41,401 bases of DNA from Paracoccus haematequi (GCA_945881965.1 CAMCVS010000001.1:1-41401); one strand, 5' to 3'; shown: positions 24,306 to 33,072, numbered from the stretch's first letter. Made by a program: numbers and translations. Notes: a model not told the origin generated them from the letters alone.

Positions 24306-25601
24306 TTAGTCCGCGAAGGGGTCGGTGACAAGGATGGTGTCGTCGCGTTGCGGGCTGGTGGACAGCATGGCGACCGGGCAGCCGATCAATTCCTCGATCC
24401 GGCGGACGTATTTGATCGCCGCCGCAGGCAGATCGGCCCAGGACCGCGCGCCTTCGGTGCTCTCAGACCAACCCTCGATCATCTCATAGACAGGCGTGCA
24501 GCGCGCCTGCGCCGCCGCCGCCGTCGGCAGATAATCCAGCCGCGCACCGTCCAGATCATAGCCCACGCAGATTTTTAGCGTCTCGAACCCGTCCAGTACA
24601 TCCAGTTTCGTCAGCGCGATGCCGTTCACACCGGACACCGCGCAGGTCTGCCGCACCAGCGCCGCGTCGAACCAGCCGCAGCGGCGTTTGCGGCCCGTCA
24701 CGGTGCCAAATTCATGCCCGCGCGCGCCAAGGCGTTCGCCGTCAGCGTCTTTCAATTCGGTCGGGAACGGGCCTTCGCCGACCCGCGTGGTATAGGCCTT
24801 GACGATGCCCAGCACGTAACCGATCGCCCCCGGCCCCACCCCGGTGCCCGCCGCCGCCTGCCCCGCCACCACGTTCGACGAGGTGACATAGGGATAAGTG
24901 CCAAAGTCGATGTCCAACAGCGACCCCTGCGCGCCCTCGAACAGGATGCGCTTGCCCGCCTTGCGTTTCTCGGCCAGCACCTGCCAGACGGGCGCGGCAT
25001 AGGGCAGGATGTCCGGCCCAATCGCCAGCAGTTGCGCGATCAACGCATCGCGGTCGATTTCCGCGATGCCCAGCCCCCGCCGCAGCGGGTTGTGGTGTTG
25101 CAAGGCGCGGTCCACGCGGGCCTCCAGCGTTGCGCGGTCGGCAAGGTCGGCCACCCGCACGGCACGGCGGCCCACCTTGTCCTCATAGGCGGGGCCGATG
25201 CCGCGCCCGGTGGTGCCGATCTTGGTGCCTGCGGTGGACGCCGCTTCGCGCGCGCGGTCCAACTCGCCGTGAATGGGCAGGATCAGCGGCGTGTTTTCCG
25301 CGATCATCAGCGTTTCGGGGGTGATCACCACGCCAAGCTCGCGGATCTTGGCGATTTCCTTGACCAGATGCCAGGGGTCCAGCACCACGCCATTGCCGAT
25401 CACCGACAGCTTGCCGCCCCGCACCACGCCCGACGGCAGCGCGTTGAGTTTATAGACCGTGTTGCCCACCACCAGCGTATGGCCCGCGTTGTGCCCGCCC
25501 TGAAAGCGGCAGATCACATCGGCGCGTTCCGACAGCCAGTCAACGATCTTGCCCTTGCCCTCGTCGCCCCATTGGGCGCCCACGACCACCACGTTTGCCA
25601 T
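24306..25601 (-). CDS. purA: Adenylosuccinate synthetase
   Basis: PurA joins IMP and aspartate with GTP to make adenylosuccinate, the first committed step to AMP. The 431-residue protein has the family length. The N-terminus reads [18 protein letters not shown], with the GDEGKGK loop at 12-18 (D13 catalytic), and H41 lies in QGGHNAGHT. The [13 protein letters not shown] and [21 protein letters not shown] segments are characteristic. A G-rich site (AAGGGA) precedes the ATG. It is followed by the DUF2842 gene. Confidence 0.96.
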   Translation of the reverse strand: MANVVVVGAQWGDEGKGKIVDWLSERADVICRFQGGHNAGHTLVVGNTVYKLNALPSGVVRGGKLSVIGNGVVLDPWHLVKEIAKIRELGVVITPETLMIAENTPLILPIHGELDRAREAASTAGTKIGTTGRGIGPAYEDKVGRRAVRVADLADRATLEARVDRALQHHNPLRRGLGIAEIDRDALIAQLLAIGPDILPYAAPVWQVLAEKRKAGKRILFEGAQGSLLDIDFGTYPYVTSSNVVAGQAAAGTGVGPGAIGYVLGIVKAYTTRVGEGPFPTELKDADGERLGARGHEFGTVTGRKRRCGWFDAALVRQTCAVSGVNGIALTKLDVLDGFETLKICVGYDLDGARLDYLPTAAAAQARCTPVYEMIEGWSESTEGARSWADLPAAAIKYVRRIEELIGCPVAMLSTSPQRDDTILVTDPFAD

Positions 25602-25730
25602 CGTCTCGGTCCCTTTCGGTCATCAAACCCGAATAGCTATAGCCCCGCCGCTTCGCGCGCGAAACCCGCTATTTCGCCGCTGGACATCGCCGTCTCACCG
25701 GGCACAGTAACAGCAACCAAGGAGACGCCG

Positions 25731-26126
25731 ATGACTATCCTGATCCGCTGGGCCGCGGCCTTTGTTCTGCTGGCGCTGAGCTATAATCCGACGCCGTGGA
25801 ATTACGTCCGCTGGGCCGAACGCGGCTGGGCCGATCAGACGGCGCTCGTGGTGCTGGCGGGGCTGGTTCTGTTCGCGGCCTATGTGGTGTATCTGGGGGC
25901 CACGCTGCGCTCGATCGGGCTGTTCGGGATGCTGTTGGTTATGGCCATCGCGGCGGCGCTGATCTGGGTGCTGTATGATCAGGGCTGGCTGTCCTTGGAC
26001 AATCCCGACCTGAACCTGTGGCTGGGGCTGATCGCGCTGTCAGGCGTGCTGGGGGTGGGGCTGGGCTGGTCGATCCTGCAAAAGCGCATCACGGGGCAGG
26101 TCGATATCGACGATACCGAAACCTAA
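25731..26126 (+). CDS. Small four-helix membrane protein, probably DUF6524
   Basis: This 131-residue protein has about four hydrophobic helices (WAAAFVLLALSY, ALVVLAGLVLFAAYVVYLG, LFGMLLVMAIAAALIWVLY, LWLGLIALSGVLGVGLGWSI) and an acidic tail (VDIDDTET). The NPTPWNYVRWAE segment between the first two helices resembles DUF6524 proteins as I remember them; I hold that assignment loosely. AAGGAG six bases before the ATG fixes the start. Its TAA stop overlaps the stop of the nitrile hydratase accessory gene on the other strand. Confidence 0.75.
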   Translation: MTILIRWAAAFVLLALSYNPTPWNYVRWAERGWADQTALVVLAGLVLFAAYVVYLGATLRSIGLFGMLLVMAIAAALIWVLYDQGWLSLDNPDLNLWLGLIALSGVLGVGLGWSILQKRITGQVDIDDTET

Positions 26127-26443
26127 AGCGTGACCGGCGCGCCATGCGGGGTAGCCAGATAGGCCGCCTCCCACGCGTCGCGCATGCGGGCCACGTCACC
26201 GGGGGCGGCCATGTCGCGGGTGGCCAGCAGGGTTTCCAGTGCCGCCAGCCACGCCGCCCAGTAATCCGCCCCGCCATCCAGCGCGCCATGCACGCCGCGC
26301 CGCGCGGCCAGCGCCGCGCCGAACGTGGCGGCCCAGTCGGGCCAAGTAAACGCGCCCCGTTCCGACAGATGCACGGTCAATGCAAAGGCCTGCGCGTGCC
26401 AGGGATCGGTAAAGGCCGGTTCGGCAAATTCGGCGGGGATCAT
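26123..26443 (-). CDS. Nitrile hydratase accessory protein (activator)
   Basis: This 106-residue homologue of the nitrile hydratase accessory (P14K/NhlE-type) proteins helps insert cobalt into the alpha subunit in cobalt-type enzymes. The sequence FAEPAFTDPWHAQAFALTVHLSERGAF resembles the beta-subunit N-terminal fold, as known for this family. Its ATG overlaps the beta-subunit stop (ATGA), completing an alpha-beta-activator operon. It lacks a cysteine-rich metal motif. Its TAG stop overlaps the stop of the convergent membrane protein gene. Confidence 0.82.
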   Translation of the reverse strand: MIPAEFAEPAFTDPWHAQAFALTVHLSERGAFTWPDWAATFGAALAARRGVHGALDGGADYWAAWLAALETLLATRDMAAPGDVARMRDAWEAAYLATPHGAPVTL

Positions 26444-27117
26444 GGTGCGGGGTCCAGATAGCTTTGCCACAGATCGGCGGTGACCTCGTCGCGCGGGTTT
26501 TCGGCACTGCCCCACAGATCGGTGGCGCGGAAGACGATGGTGTAAAGCGGTTCCGGCGCCTCGCCCAGCCCATGTGCGTTGGTGTCGGGAAACACATGCG
26601 CGCCATGGCAGGACAGGATGGTTCCCGGCACACCGGCGGCATAGGCGGGCAGGCGGGTATGGCCCCCCGCGACATGGATATTGCGGGCGGGGCGGCGGGT
26701 GATCACGCGGTCACCGGCGGCAAAGCGCGGAGTTGCGGCGCTGGCGCGATCCGTCGGCCCGCCACGCGCCAGCACAGCAGGCACGGCATCCGCGGTCAGG
26801 CGGCGCGGTGCAAGCGGCGATATCCCATCGCCCTGCCCCGCCGCCAGTTCCGCCCGCGTGACGATGCCGCGCGCCACCAGCAGATCGGCCAACGCGGCCA
26901 GCCACTTCTCGTAATACGAAAACCGCGTGTAATCCATTGTCCCCAGCAATTCACGGGCATGGCGGGACGCATCCAGCGTCCATTGCCCCAAGCCCCCCGC
27001 CGCCAGCGTCACGGCCAGCGCGCGGGCATGCCACGCTTCTTTGAAAACGGGCTCGTCGGGATTCACGGGAATGGCCCCGTCACCCCAACGCCCACCCATG
27101 TCATGCACGCGGGTCAT
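26440..27117 (-). CDS. nthB: Nitrile hydratase beta subunit
   Basis: The beta subunit forms half of the nitrile hydratase heterodimer, which converts nitriles to amides. The 225-residue protein begins [18 protein letters not shown], matching the family VHDMGG start. It continues with [15 protein letters not shown] and a C-terminal SH3-like barrel ending in [12 protein letters not shown]. The beta-subunit C-terminal domain begins near [25 protein letters not shown]. It overlaps alpha by ATGA at its start and the accessory gene by ATGA at its end. Confidence 0.92.
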   Translation of the reverse strand: MTRVHDMGGRWGDGAIPVNPDEPVFKEAWHARALAVTLAAGGLGQWTLDASRHARELLGTMDYTRFSYYEKWLAALADLLVARGIVTRAELAAGQGDGISPLAPRRLTADAVPAVLARGGPTDRASAATPRFAAGDRVITRRPARNIHVAGGHTRLPAYAAGVPGTILSCHGAHVFPDTNAHGLGEAPEPLYTIVFRATDLWGSAENPRDEVTADLWQSYLDPAP

Positions 27118-27749
27118 GTGGGGGCCCGCGCAAGCCCGGTGCCGATCATGCTGTCGCGGGTCACCAGCGCCATAAGCGCGTCTTCGTCCATCCCTTCGCT
27201 GCCCTCGGGGCGCATCGGGATCACCAGATAGCGCAGCTCGGCAGTCGAATCCCAGACGCGCACCGCCTGCCCCTCGGCCAGCGTCACGCCAAATTCCGCC
27301 AGCACGGCACGCGGTTCGCGCACGGCGCGGGCGCGGTAGGCGTCGGATTTATACCAGCCCGGCGGGATGCCCAGCAAAGGCCACGGATAGCAGGAACACA
27401 GCGTGCAAACGACGATGTTGTGGGTGTCGGGGGTGTTTTCCACCGCGACGATATGTTCGCCCTGACGGCCATAAAGCCCCATTTCAGCCACCACCTCGGT
27501 CGCATCCGCCAGCAGACGCGCGCGGAACGCAGGGTCGGACCAGGCGCGGGCCACCACACGGGCCCCGTTCTGCGGCCCGATGCGATTCTGATAGGTGTCG
27601 ATGATCGCGTCCAGCGCGGCGGGGTCGATCAGGCCTTTTTGCGTCAGCACGGTTTCCAGCGCCTTGACCCGCAAGGCCGGGTCGGACGGCAGCACGGAAT
27701 GGTCATGGTCGTGATGGTCGTCGTCGTGGTGGTGATGATCATGTGGCAT
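27114..27749 (-). CDS. nthA: Cobalt-type nitrile hydratase alpha subunit
   Basis: This is the catalytic subunit of nitrile hydratase. The 211-residue protein carries the metal site VCTLCSC at 114-120 (C115, C118, C120). Threonine, not serine, after the first Cys marks the cobalt-type rather than iron-type enzyme. The downstream [19 protein letters not shown] and the tail [13 protein letters not shown] are typical. The N-terminus is unusually His/Asp-rich: nine His and six Asp in residues 3-17. The start at 27749 is chosen because it opens this stretch; the frame continues upstream, and no strong ribosome binding site decides. It leads an alpha-beta-accessory operon divergent from secG. Confidence 0.92.
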   Translation of the reverse strand: MPHDHHHHDDDHHDHDHSVLPSDPALRVKALETVLTQKGLIDPAALDAIIDTYQNRIGPQNGARVVARAWSDPAFRARLLADATEVVAEMGLYGRQGEHIVAVENTPDTHNIVVCTLCSCYPWPLLGIPPGWYKSDAYRARAVREPRAVLAEFGVTLAEGQAVRVWDSTAELRYLVIPMRPEGSEGMDEDALMALVTRDSMIGTGLARAPT

Positions 27750-27870
27750 GGTGCGATCATGCCGGTTGCGCGGCGGCCCGTCCAGACGGTTTTGCGGCGA
27801 TTGGTGTCGGGGCTTGCGGTGCGGGGGGTTCGGGTCTAGATACGCCGCGTTGTGGCGCAGTGAGAGATCC

Positions 27871-28224
27871 ATGGAAAACGTCGTTCTAACCATCCATCTG
27901 CTGCTGGCCCTGGCGCTGATCGCGGTCGTGCTGTTGCAACGGTCCGAAGGCGGCGGTCTGGGCATGGGCGGCGGGGGCGGTGTGGTGTCCGGGCGCGCGG
28001 CGGCCACGGCGCTGGCCCGCGTGACGTGGATCCTTGCGGCGGCGTTCATCGGAACTTCGATCGCCATGACGATCATCGCGGCGGAAAAATCAGCCGGATC
28101 ATCGGTGCTGGACCGTATGGGCGACGCGCCTACACCGGTGCAGGCTCCGCTGGCCCCTGTGGTGCCGGGTGGCAACCTGTTGCCGCCGTCGGATGGTGGG
28201 CCTCTCGTGCCGAAGGCCGACTGA
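27871..28224 (+). CDS. secG: Preprotein translocase subunit SecG
   Basis: SecG is the small partner of SecYE in the inner-membrane translocon. The 117-residue protein has the expected two transmembrane segments ([19 protein letters not shown] and [19 protein letters not shown]) joined by the family loop [16 protein letters not shown] Pro-rich C-terminal tail ([15 protein letters not shown]) follows. GAGAG shortly before the ATG supports the start. Its last 17 coding bases, including the stop, are repeated just downstream. It is followed by pyrG, a common neighbour in this group. Confidence 0.93.
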   Translation: MENVVLTIHLLLALALIAVVLLQRSEGGGLGMGGGGGVVSGRAAATALARVTWILAAAFIGTSIAMTIIAAEKSAGSSVLDRMGDAPTPVQAPLAPVVPGGNLLPPSDGGPLVPKAD

Positions 28225-28262
28225 TCGACCTGCCGAAGGCCAACTTGCCGAAGGCCGACTGA
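28208..28262 (+). repeat. Short direct repeats of the secG 3' end
   Basis: TGCCGAAGGCCGACTGA occurs at 28208-28224, where it encodes the SecG C-terminus and stop, and again identically at 28246-28262. A shorter copy (TGCCGAAGGCC) lies between them at 28231-28241. This looks like local duplication after the gene. Confidence 0.7.
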
Positions 28263-28364
28263 CGTCCTTAAGCGGTTAACTCGCGCCGCATCGTCATATC
28301 TTAAACCAACCGCTACAAGCCTTTGAGAACAGGCAGATCGGCGCAACATCATCTTGCGGTTCAC

Positions 28365-28393
28365 TTGCCGCCGCGCGGGAATCGGATTATAGC
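28365..28393 (+). promoter_or_regulatory. Sigma70-like pyrG promoter
   Basis: TTGCCG (28365-28370) and TATAGC (28388-28393) are separated by 17 bases. Transcription should begin at about 28398-28401, exactly on the first strand of the leader helix. Confidence 0.6.
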
Positions 28394-28396
28394 TTT

Positions 28397-28473
28397 AATC
28401 CCGTGGTGCTGTGGTTGATCAACCCGGCCGATCAATGCAGCACATCCGTCAGACGGATCAAACCACGGGGATT
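28397..28473 (+). promoter_or_regulatory. Structured pyrG leader with three-way junction that sequesters the ribosome binding site
   Basis: Helix P1 pairs 28397-28407 (AATCCCGTGGT) with 28462-28473 (ACCACGGGGATT, one bulged G). Helix P2 pairs 28406-28411 with 28438-28443 (GTGCTG/CAGCAC) and continues as 28415-28420/28430-28435 (TTGATC/GATCAA). Helix P3 pairs 28444-28449 with 28453-28458 (ATCCGT/ACGGAT, loop CAG). P1 contains the CGGGG ribosome binding site, seven bases before the pyrG ATG. The predicted transcription start falls on the 5' strand of P1, so the choice of start base would alter P1 stability. Part of P2 is also a 12-base DNA palindrome (GGTTGATCAACC, 28413-28424), so an operator is an alternative reading. 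Confidence 0.55.
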
Positions 28474-28477
28474 TCAC

Positions 28478-30121
28478 ATGGCGCGATACATCTTCATCAC
28501 GGGTGGCGTGGTGTCCTCGCTGGGCAAGGGGCTGGCGTCCGCCGCACTTGGCGCGCTGTTGCAGGCGCGGGGATTTTCGGTGCGGCTGCGCAAACTGGAC
28601 CCCTATCTGAACGTCGATCCGGGCACGATGTCGCCCTTTGAACATGGCGAGGTGTTCGTGACCGATGATGGCGCGGAAACCGATCTGGACCTTGGCCATT
28701 ACGAACGATTTACCGGGGTGCATGCGCGCAAGACCGACAGCATCTCGTCGGGGCGGATCTATTCCAACGTGCTGGAAAAGGAACGGCGCGGCGATTATCT
28801 GGGCAAGACCATTCAGGTCATTCCGCATGTGACCAATGAAATCAAGGATTTCATCCGCATCGGCGATGACGAGGTCGATTTCATGCTGTGCGAAATCGGC
28901 GGCACGGTCGGCGATATCGAAGGCCTGCCATTCTTCGAGGCGATCCGCCAATTCGCCCAAGACCGCCCGCGCGGGCAGTGCATCTTCATGCATCTGACGC
29001 TCTTGCCCTATCTGGCGGCATCGGGCGAATTGAAAACCAAACCCACGCAGCATTCGGTCAAGGAATTGCGCGCCATCGGCATCGCGCCCGATATCCTGGT
29101 CTGCCGCAGCGAACAGCCGATCCCGGAACGCGAGCGCGAAAAGATCGGCCTGTTCTGCAACGTGCGTAAGGATGCCGTCATCGCGGCCTATGACCTGAAG
29201 TCGATCTATGAGGCCCCGCTGGCCTATCATGCCGAGGGGCTGGATCAGGCCGTGCTGGACGCGTTCCAGATCAGCCCCGCCCCGCGCCCCGACCTGCGCA
29301 AATGGGAAGACGTGGTGGACCGCATTCGCAACGTCGACGGCGAGGTCAACATCGCCATCGTCGGCAAATACACCCAGTTGGAAGATGCCTACAAGTCGAT
29401 CAAAGAGGCGCTGACGCATGGCGGCATGGCCAACCGCGTCAAGGTCAACGTGAAATGGGTCGATGCCGAGATCTTTGACCGTGAGGACGCCGCGCCGCAT
29501 CTGGCGGGGTATCACGCCATTCTGGTGCCCGGCGGCTTTGGCGAGCGCGGCACCGAAGGCAAGATCAAGGCGGCGGAATTTGCCCGCACCCGGCGCATCC
29601 CCTATCTGGGCATCTGTCTGGGCATGCAGATGGCGGTGATCGAGGCCGCGCGCAACGTCGCGGGCCTGACCCGCGCCGGGTCCGAGGAATTTGACCACGA
29701 AGCCGGTGCAAAGCGGTTCGAACCCGTGGTCTATCACCTGAAGGAATGGGTGCAGGGCAATCACGTCGTGGAACGGAAAGTTGGCGACCAGAAAGGTGGC
29801 ACCATGCGGCTGGGGGCCTATGACGCGACGCTGGCGGCGGGGTCGCGGGTGGCGGGCATCTATGGCAGCTCCCATATCGAGGAACGCCACCGCCACCGCT
29901 ATGAGGTGGACATCAAGTATCGCGAACGGCTGGAGGCCTGCGGACTGGCGTTTTCCGGCATGTCCCCCGATGGCCGCCTGCCCGAGATCGTCGAATGGCG
30001 CGACCATCCGTGGTTCATCGGGGTGCAATTCCACCCGGAACTGAAATCCAAACCCTTCGCGCCGCATCCTTTGTTCGCCGATTTCGTGCGGGCGGCGGTG
30101 GAAACGTCGCGGCTGGTGTGA
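28478..30121 (+). CDS. pyrG: CTP synthase
   Basis: PyrG converts UTP to CTP with ATP and glutamine. The 547-residue protein has an N-terminal synthetase domain starting [18 protein letters not shown], with the P-loop-like [11 protein letters not shown]. The C-terminal glutamine amidotransferase domain has catalytic C380 ([10 protein letters not shown]), H518 and E520 (VQFHPEL). [12 protein letters not shown] at about 138-149 is the UTP/Mg site region. The start at 28478 has CGGGG seven bases upstream. That site is paired in the predicted leader structure, which suggests translational control by pyrimidine nucleotides. Confidence 0.97.
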   Translation: MARYIFITGGVVSSLGKGLASAALGALLQARGFSVRLRKLDPYLNVDPGTMSPFEHGEVFVTDDGAETDLDLGHYERFTGVHARKTDSISSGRIYSNVLEKERRGDYLGKTIQVIPHVTNEIKDFIRIGDDEVDFMLCEIGGTVGDIEGLPFFEAIRQFAQDRPRGQCIFMHLTLLPYLAASGELKTKPTQHSVKELRAIGIAPDILVCRSEQPIPEREREKIGLFCNVRKDAVIAAYDLKSIYEAPLAYHAEGLDQAVLDAFQISPAPRPDLRKWEDVVDRIRNVDGEVNIAIVGKYTQLEDAYKSIKEALTHGGMANRVKVNVKWVDAEIFDREDAAPHLAGYHAILVPGGFGERGTEGKIKAAEFARTRRIPYLGICLGMQMAVIEAARNVAGLTRAGSEEFDHEAGAKRFEPVVYHLKEWVQGNHVVERKVGDQKGGTMRLGAYDATLAAGSRVAGIYGSSHIEERHRHRYEVDIKYRERLEACGLAFSGMSPDGRLPEIVEWRDHPWFIGVQFHPELKSKPFAPHPLFADFVRAAVETSRLV

Positions 30122-30179
30122 GACCGGTCCAATGCCGCATTTCGGTTGATCATTGTGGCGCCGTCTGCAATCAGAATGA

Positions 30180-30200
30180 TTATTAACAAATCGTTAATAA
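30180..30200. promoter_or_regulatory. AT-rich inverted repeat upstream of a small secreted protein
   Basis: TTATTAAC (30180-30187) and GTTAATAA (30193-30200) are perfect inverted repeats around AAATC. They end 12 bases before the TTG start of the small gene. In this GC-rich genome such an AT-rich palindrome stands out and may be an operator or an open-complex region. Confidence 0.4.
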
Positions 30201-30212
30201 AGCGGGAAAATC

Positions 30213-30401
30213 TTGAGAAGCTTTTATACCGTCAGTCTCGTCATCATTCTCGGATTTGGCAGTTTCTCTGGTCTGGCGTCTGCCAAGGCGGTTGGCGTTA
30301 GAACGAAGCAAGACGCCTTAGAACATGGCGGCGGGTGTCGCAAAAGCTCGCCGCCTGGACAATGTTGTCATGGCGGGTCACAGCCGGTTCACTGCCACTG
30401 A
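30213..30401 (+). CDS. Small secreted Cys/His-rich protein (TTG start)
   Basis: This is a 62-residue product. Its start is a signal peptide (MRSFYTVSLVIILGFGSF and SGLASA). The mature part is short and ends GGCRKSSPPGQCC-HGGSQPVHCH, with four cysteines and four histidines in the last 24 residues. This pattern could bind a metal or form disulfides. I recall similar small proteins ending in a CH/HCH pattern from Rhodobacteraceae but cannot name a family. The start codon would be TTG with GGGA a few bases upstream. Lower GC than the surroundings and the palindrome just upstream fit an accessory, regulated gene. Confidence 0.5.
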   Translation: MRSFYTVSLVIILGFGSFSGLASAKAVGVRTKQDALEHGGGCRKSSPPGQCCHGGSQPVHCH

Positions 30402-30549
30402 ACATCCAAGACGCGCGTAACAACCGCAGTCCTGGCTGTGCGTCGTCAAATGTAACCTTGCGCGGCAATCCCCCGCCGCACAGCATTAAACCCACTTGCC
30501 AAACACCACGCGCCTCTGCACGGTCCGGCCAAACCGCACGGAGTTGAAC

Positions 30550-31560
30550 ATGCACCTGATACCCATCTGGCCCCGCCTGTCCGCGCTTGTCGCGGCTGTG
30601 ATGCTGGGCCTGCCCGCTGCCGCGGCCTCGCTCGACGGGGTTCCCGTCACCGTGACCAATGAATCCGAACCCGTGCTCTGCGCCGAAAAGGACAACGTCG
30701 CGCTGTCATTCGCGTCGGACGCAGTGCGGGCGTTCCGGATCGAGGCGGCGCATCCGGTTTACCTTGCCCCCGGCATCCGCGACAACTGGGAGGCCGACTG
30801 GACCGCTTGCGACATGTCGGGCGATCCGGTGTTTGCCGCTGTCGCGCCACCGGGGCGCGAAACGCTGTATGAACAGCCCGATATGTGGGTGGTCGGCTGG
30901 CGCTATGCCAGCTTTTGGCGGCCGCCCACGGCCAATGTCCGTATCGGTGACAAGGTGTTCGAAGGGCTGACCCTGCTGCAAGTCTGGCAATTGCGCAGCG
31001 ACGGCGCCGAAGAGGTGGTGGTGTTCTATCCGCAGGACGGCTATTGGCGCGCCCGCCCGCTTGCGCCGCGCCCGATGCGCAACACGGCCTATGGGTCGTC
31101 GTTCCTTGTCGGCCCGGTCGAGGTTGACGGGCGGCCCATCGTGGCCATCGACGAGGCGGTGTTCGACCCGGCCACGCGGACCTTCACGCTTGATTTCACG
31201 CGCGGCGGCAGCGGCACCGTGACCATGGTGAACGTCGATGAAAACCGTATCGCGCTGGATGTGGCGTTTGATGCGCCGATCACGGGCGCTCCCTTTGCCA
31301 TGCTGCGCTCGATGTATATCACCGAGTTCAACAATGACGCGGCGCGGATCGCGGTGCGGGAAACCGGCGCGAATGGCTGGCGCGAAGGCCCGATCATGGG
31401 GTTTGAGGGGGCCAAGGCCACCGATATCTGGGTGGGCCGCCTGACGCCGTCGCAGCACAACAAATCCTCGCCGGATTTCATCTTTAACAGCTTTTCTGAT
31501 GGGCCGACGCCCAAGCGGCCCAAGAATGAGCCGCCAATCACGCCGCAAATCATCCCCTGA
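30550..31560 (+). CDS. Exported protein of unknown function
   Basis: I do not recognise this 336-residue protein. It has a Sec signal peptide (MHLIPIWPRLSALVAAVMLG and LPAAAAS). The mature region is mostly beta-type, with no obvious catalytic motif. Landmarks are EPVLCAEKDNVALSF, a WTACDMSGDP segment, VGWRYASFWRPPTANVRIGDKVFEG, and a Lys/Pro-rich C-terminus (TPKRPKNEPPITPQIIP). Only two cysteines are seen near the N-terminus, possibly a disulfide. GGAG six bases before the ATG supports the start. Its stop is three bases from that of the convergent gene. Confidence 0.75.
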   Translation: MHLIPIWPRLSALVAAVMLGLPAAAASLDGVPVTVTNESEPVLCAEKDNVALSFASDAVRAFRIEAAHPVYLAPGIRDNWEADWTACDMSGDPVFAAVAPPGRETLYEQPDMWVVGWRYASFWRPPTANVRIGDKVFEGLTLLQVWQLRSDGAEEVVVFYPQDGYWRARPLAPRPMRNTAYGSSFLVGPVEVDGRPIVAIDEAVFDPATRTFTLDFTRGGSGTVTMVNVDENRIALDVAFDAPITGAPFAMLRSMYITEFNNDAARIAVRETGANGWREGPIMGFEGAKATDIWVGRLTPSQHNKSSPDFIFNSFSDGPTPKRPKNEPPITPQIIP

Positions 31561-31563
31561 GGG

Positions 31564-32145
31564 TCAACCCAGCAGTGGCGCGAGCAGGTCGCGCCACAGG
31601 CTGCGCTTGACGTCCCTTCGCGGGGAAATCGCGGCCGGGTCCAGCACATCGCGGATATCGGCAGGCATCGCGGCGAGCGTCAGCGGTTCCAGCAATTCGG
31701 GGCGGAATTGCCAGCGCCCGATGCGCCCGCGCGCGCGGTCGCCCTCTTGGCGGGCGATCCAGTCCATCATCTCGGCGCGGACCGGACCCACGCCCGCCTC
31801 GGGATCGGGCAGATAGAACCCGGCAGCAATCCGCCGGTGAATGGTGTCCAGCATCCGGCAGGCATCGCGCGCCTCGGGGGGCACCTGACGTGGCGGGGTA
31901 TAGTTCCACCGTTCGGGCGCGCCATTCAGAAACACCCGCAGCGCCGCGCCAAGGTCCACGCCTTTTTGCGCCATCATCCAGCCCAGATGGCCCAGATCGC
32001 CCGTCGCCCAATCAAACCGCAGCACATCCTGACGCCGGTCGCCCGTGCTGCCGCCGCGCACCTCGCCCAACAGCGCGCGCATATCGTCGCCCGCCCATTC
32101 CTGGGGCAAGGCTCGTCCCTGCTGTCGCGGCGCTGCCTGTGCCAT
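31564..32145 (-). CDS. Hypothetical cytoplasmic protein
   Basis: I do not recognise this 193-residue protein. It has no signal peptide or membrane segment. A Trp-rich central part reads FDWATGDLGHLGWMMAQKGVDLGAALRVF and then LNGAPERWNYTPPRQVP, a pattern loosely like DUF4274-type proteins. The C-terminal half is Arg-rich and helical (DTIHRRIAAGFYLPDPEAGVGPVRAE, then RARGRIGRWQFRPELLEPLT). The start at 32145 is the only reasonable ATG before the coding pattern begins; its ribosome binding site is weak. It is divergent from the DUF1330 operon. Confidence 0.65.
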   Translation of the reverse strand: MAQAAPRQQGRALPQEWAGDDMRALLGEVRGGSTGDRRQDVLRFDWATGDLGHLGWMMAQKGVDLGAALRVFLNGAPERWNYTPPRQVPPEARDACRMLDTIHRRIAAGFYLPDPEAGVGPVRAEMMDWIARQEGDRARGRIGRWQFRPELLEPLTLAAMPADIRDVLDPAAISPRRDVKRSLWRDLLAPLLG

Positions 32146-32341
32146 GCGTCAATGTCCACCCTGATCACCCAAGGGCGAATGTGACGGGCAAAACAGGAAA
32201 CAACAGGGTGGAATTGTGGCGCTTTGCGGACTGACCGGAACTGTGTCAGCCTGCGCGTCGCCGCAAACGTGGCGCTTGGCCCCTTGACCTTGTGACTTGC
32301 CCCCCGCACCTTGCACCCGCAATCAAATCAGGAGATGCGCG

Positions 32342-32635
32342 ATGCCGAAGGGATACTGGGTCACCGATATGGATATCCATGACCACGCCGCCTATGACCG
32401 CTACAAATCGAAGAACGGCGTGGCTTTTGCCGAATTCGGCGGGCGCTTTGTGGTCCGGGGCGGTCAGCAAACCATTATCGAGGGATCGGCGCGCGCGCGC
32501 ACTGTCGTCATCGAATTTCCCAGCTATCAGGCGGCGCTGGATTGCTATCATTCCGACGCCTACAAGGTGGCGATGGCCGAACGCGTGGGTGCATCGACCG
32601 GCGATCTGATCATCGTCGAGGGCTATGACGCCTGA
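32342..32635 (+). CDS. DUF1330 family protein
   Basis: This 97-residue protein of the DUF1330 family has a dimeric ferredoxin-like alpha/beta-barrel fold. Recognisable features are MPKGYWVTDMDIHDHAAYDRY, FGGRFVVRGGQQTIIEG, VVIEFPSYQAALDCYHSDAY and the final IIVEGYD. The enzymatic role is not known. The stop overlaps the next ATG as TGATG, so it is translationally coupled to the TerB-like gene. AGGAG seven to eight bases before the ATG at 32342 supports the start. Confidence 0.9.
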   Translation: MPKGYWVTDMDIHDHAAYDRYKSKNGVAFAEFGGRFVVRGGQQTIIEGSARARTVVIEFPSYQAALDCYHSDAYKVAMAERVGASTGDLIIVEGYDA

Positions 32636-33072
32636 TGTTCCGGGATTTTCTGACCCGGCTCATGGCCCCCGAACCGGTGATCAGTGATCCTGACGCGCGG
32701 CTGGCGCTGGCGGCGTTGCTGGTACGGATCGCGCGCACGGACGGGCATTATGCGGTGCCCGAAATCGCGCGCATCGACCGGCTGCTGGCGGAGCGGTACG
32801 GGCTGTCTCACCCGGATGCGCAGGCGCTTCGGCGCAATGCCGAAACTCTGGAGGAAGAGGCCCCCGATACGGTGCGTTTCACCCGCGCAATCAAGGAGGC
32901 GGTGCCCTATGCCGACCGCGTCGAGGTGATCGCGGCGCTGTGGGCCGTGGTGCTGGCGGATGGCGCGCGCGGGGCCGAAGAGGACGCGCTGATGCGGATG
33001 ACGGCCAGCCTGCTGGGCGTGAACGACCGCGATTCGGGGCTGGCGCGGCAGCGGGTCGAGGCCAAGGGGTGA
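32635..33072 (+). CDS. TerB family protein
   Basis: This 145-residue helical protein of the TerB (tellurite resistance B-like) family is cytoplasmic. The fold contains two acidic, metal-binding-type motifs, IARTDGHYAVPE and VVLADGARGAEE, in a two-fold arrangement typical of TerB. Function outside tellurite operons is unclear, and no other ter genes are near. It overlaps the DUF1330 stop at its start (TGATG) and the next gene's GTG at its end (GTGA), so it is the middle of a coupled trio. Confidence 0.85.
   Translation: MFRDFLTRLMAPEPVISDPDARLALAALLVRIARTDGHYAVPEIARIDRLLAERYGLSHPDAQALRRNAETLEEEAPDTVRFTRAIKEAVPYADRVEVIAALWAVVLADGARGAEEDALMRMTASLLGVNDRDSGLARQRVEAKG

Noticed and set aside
28026-28262. 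Overlapping small protein in a second frame over the secG end
   Set aside because: It is created by the short direct repeats and high GC, and has no independent start signal.
31564-32145. DUF4274 assignment
   Set aside because: Only a short Trp/Leu-rich stretch is reminiscent; not enough to name the family.
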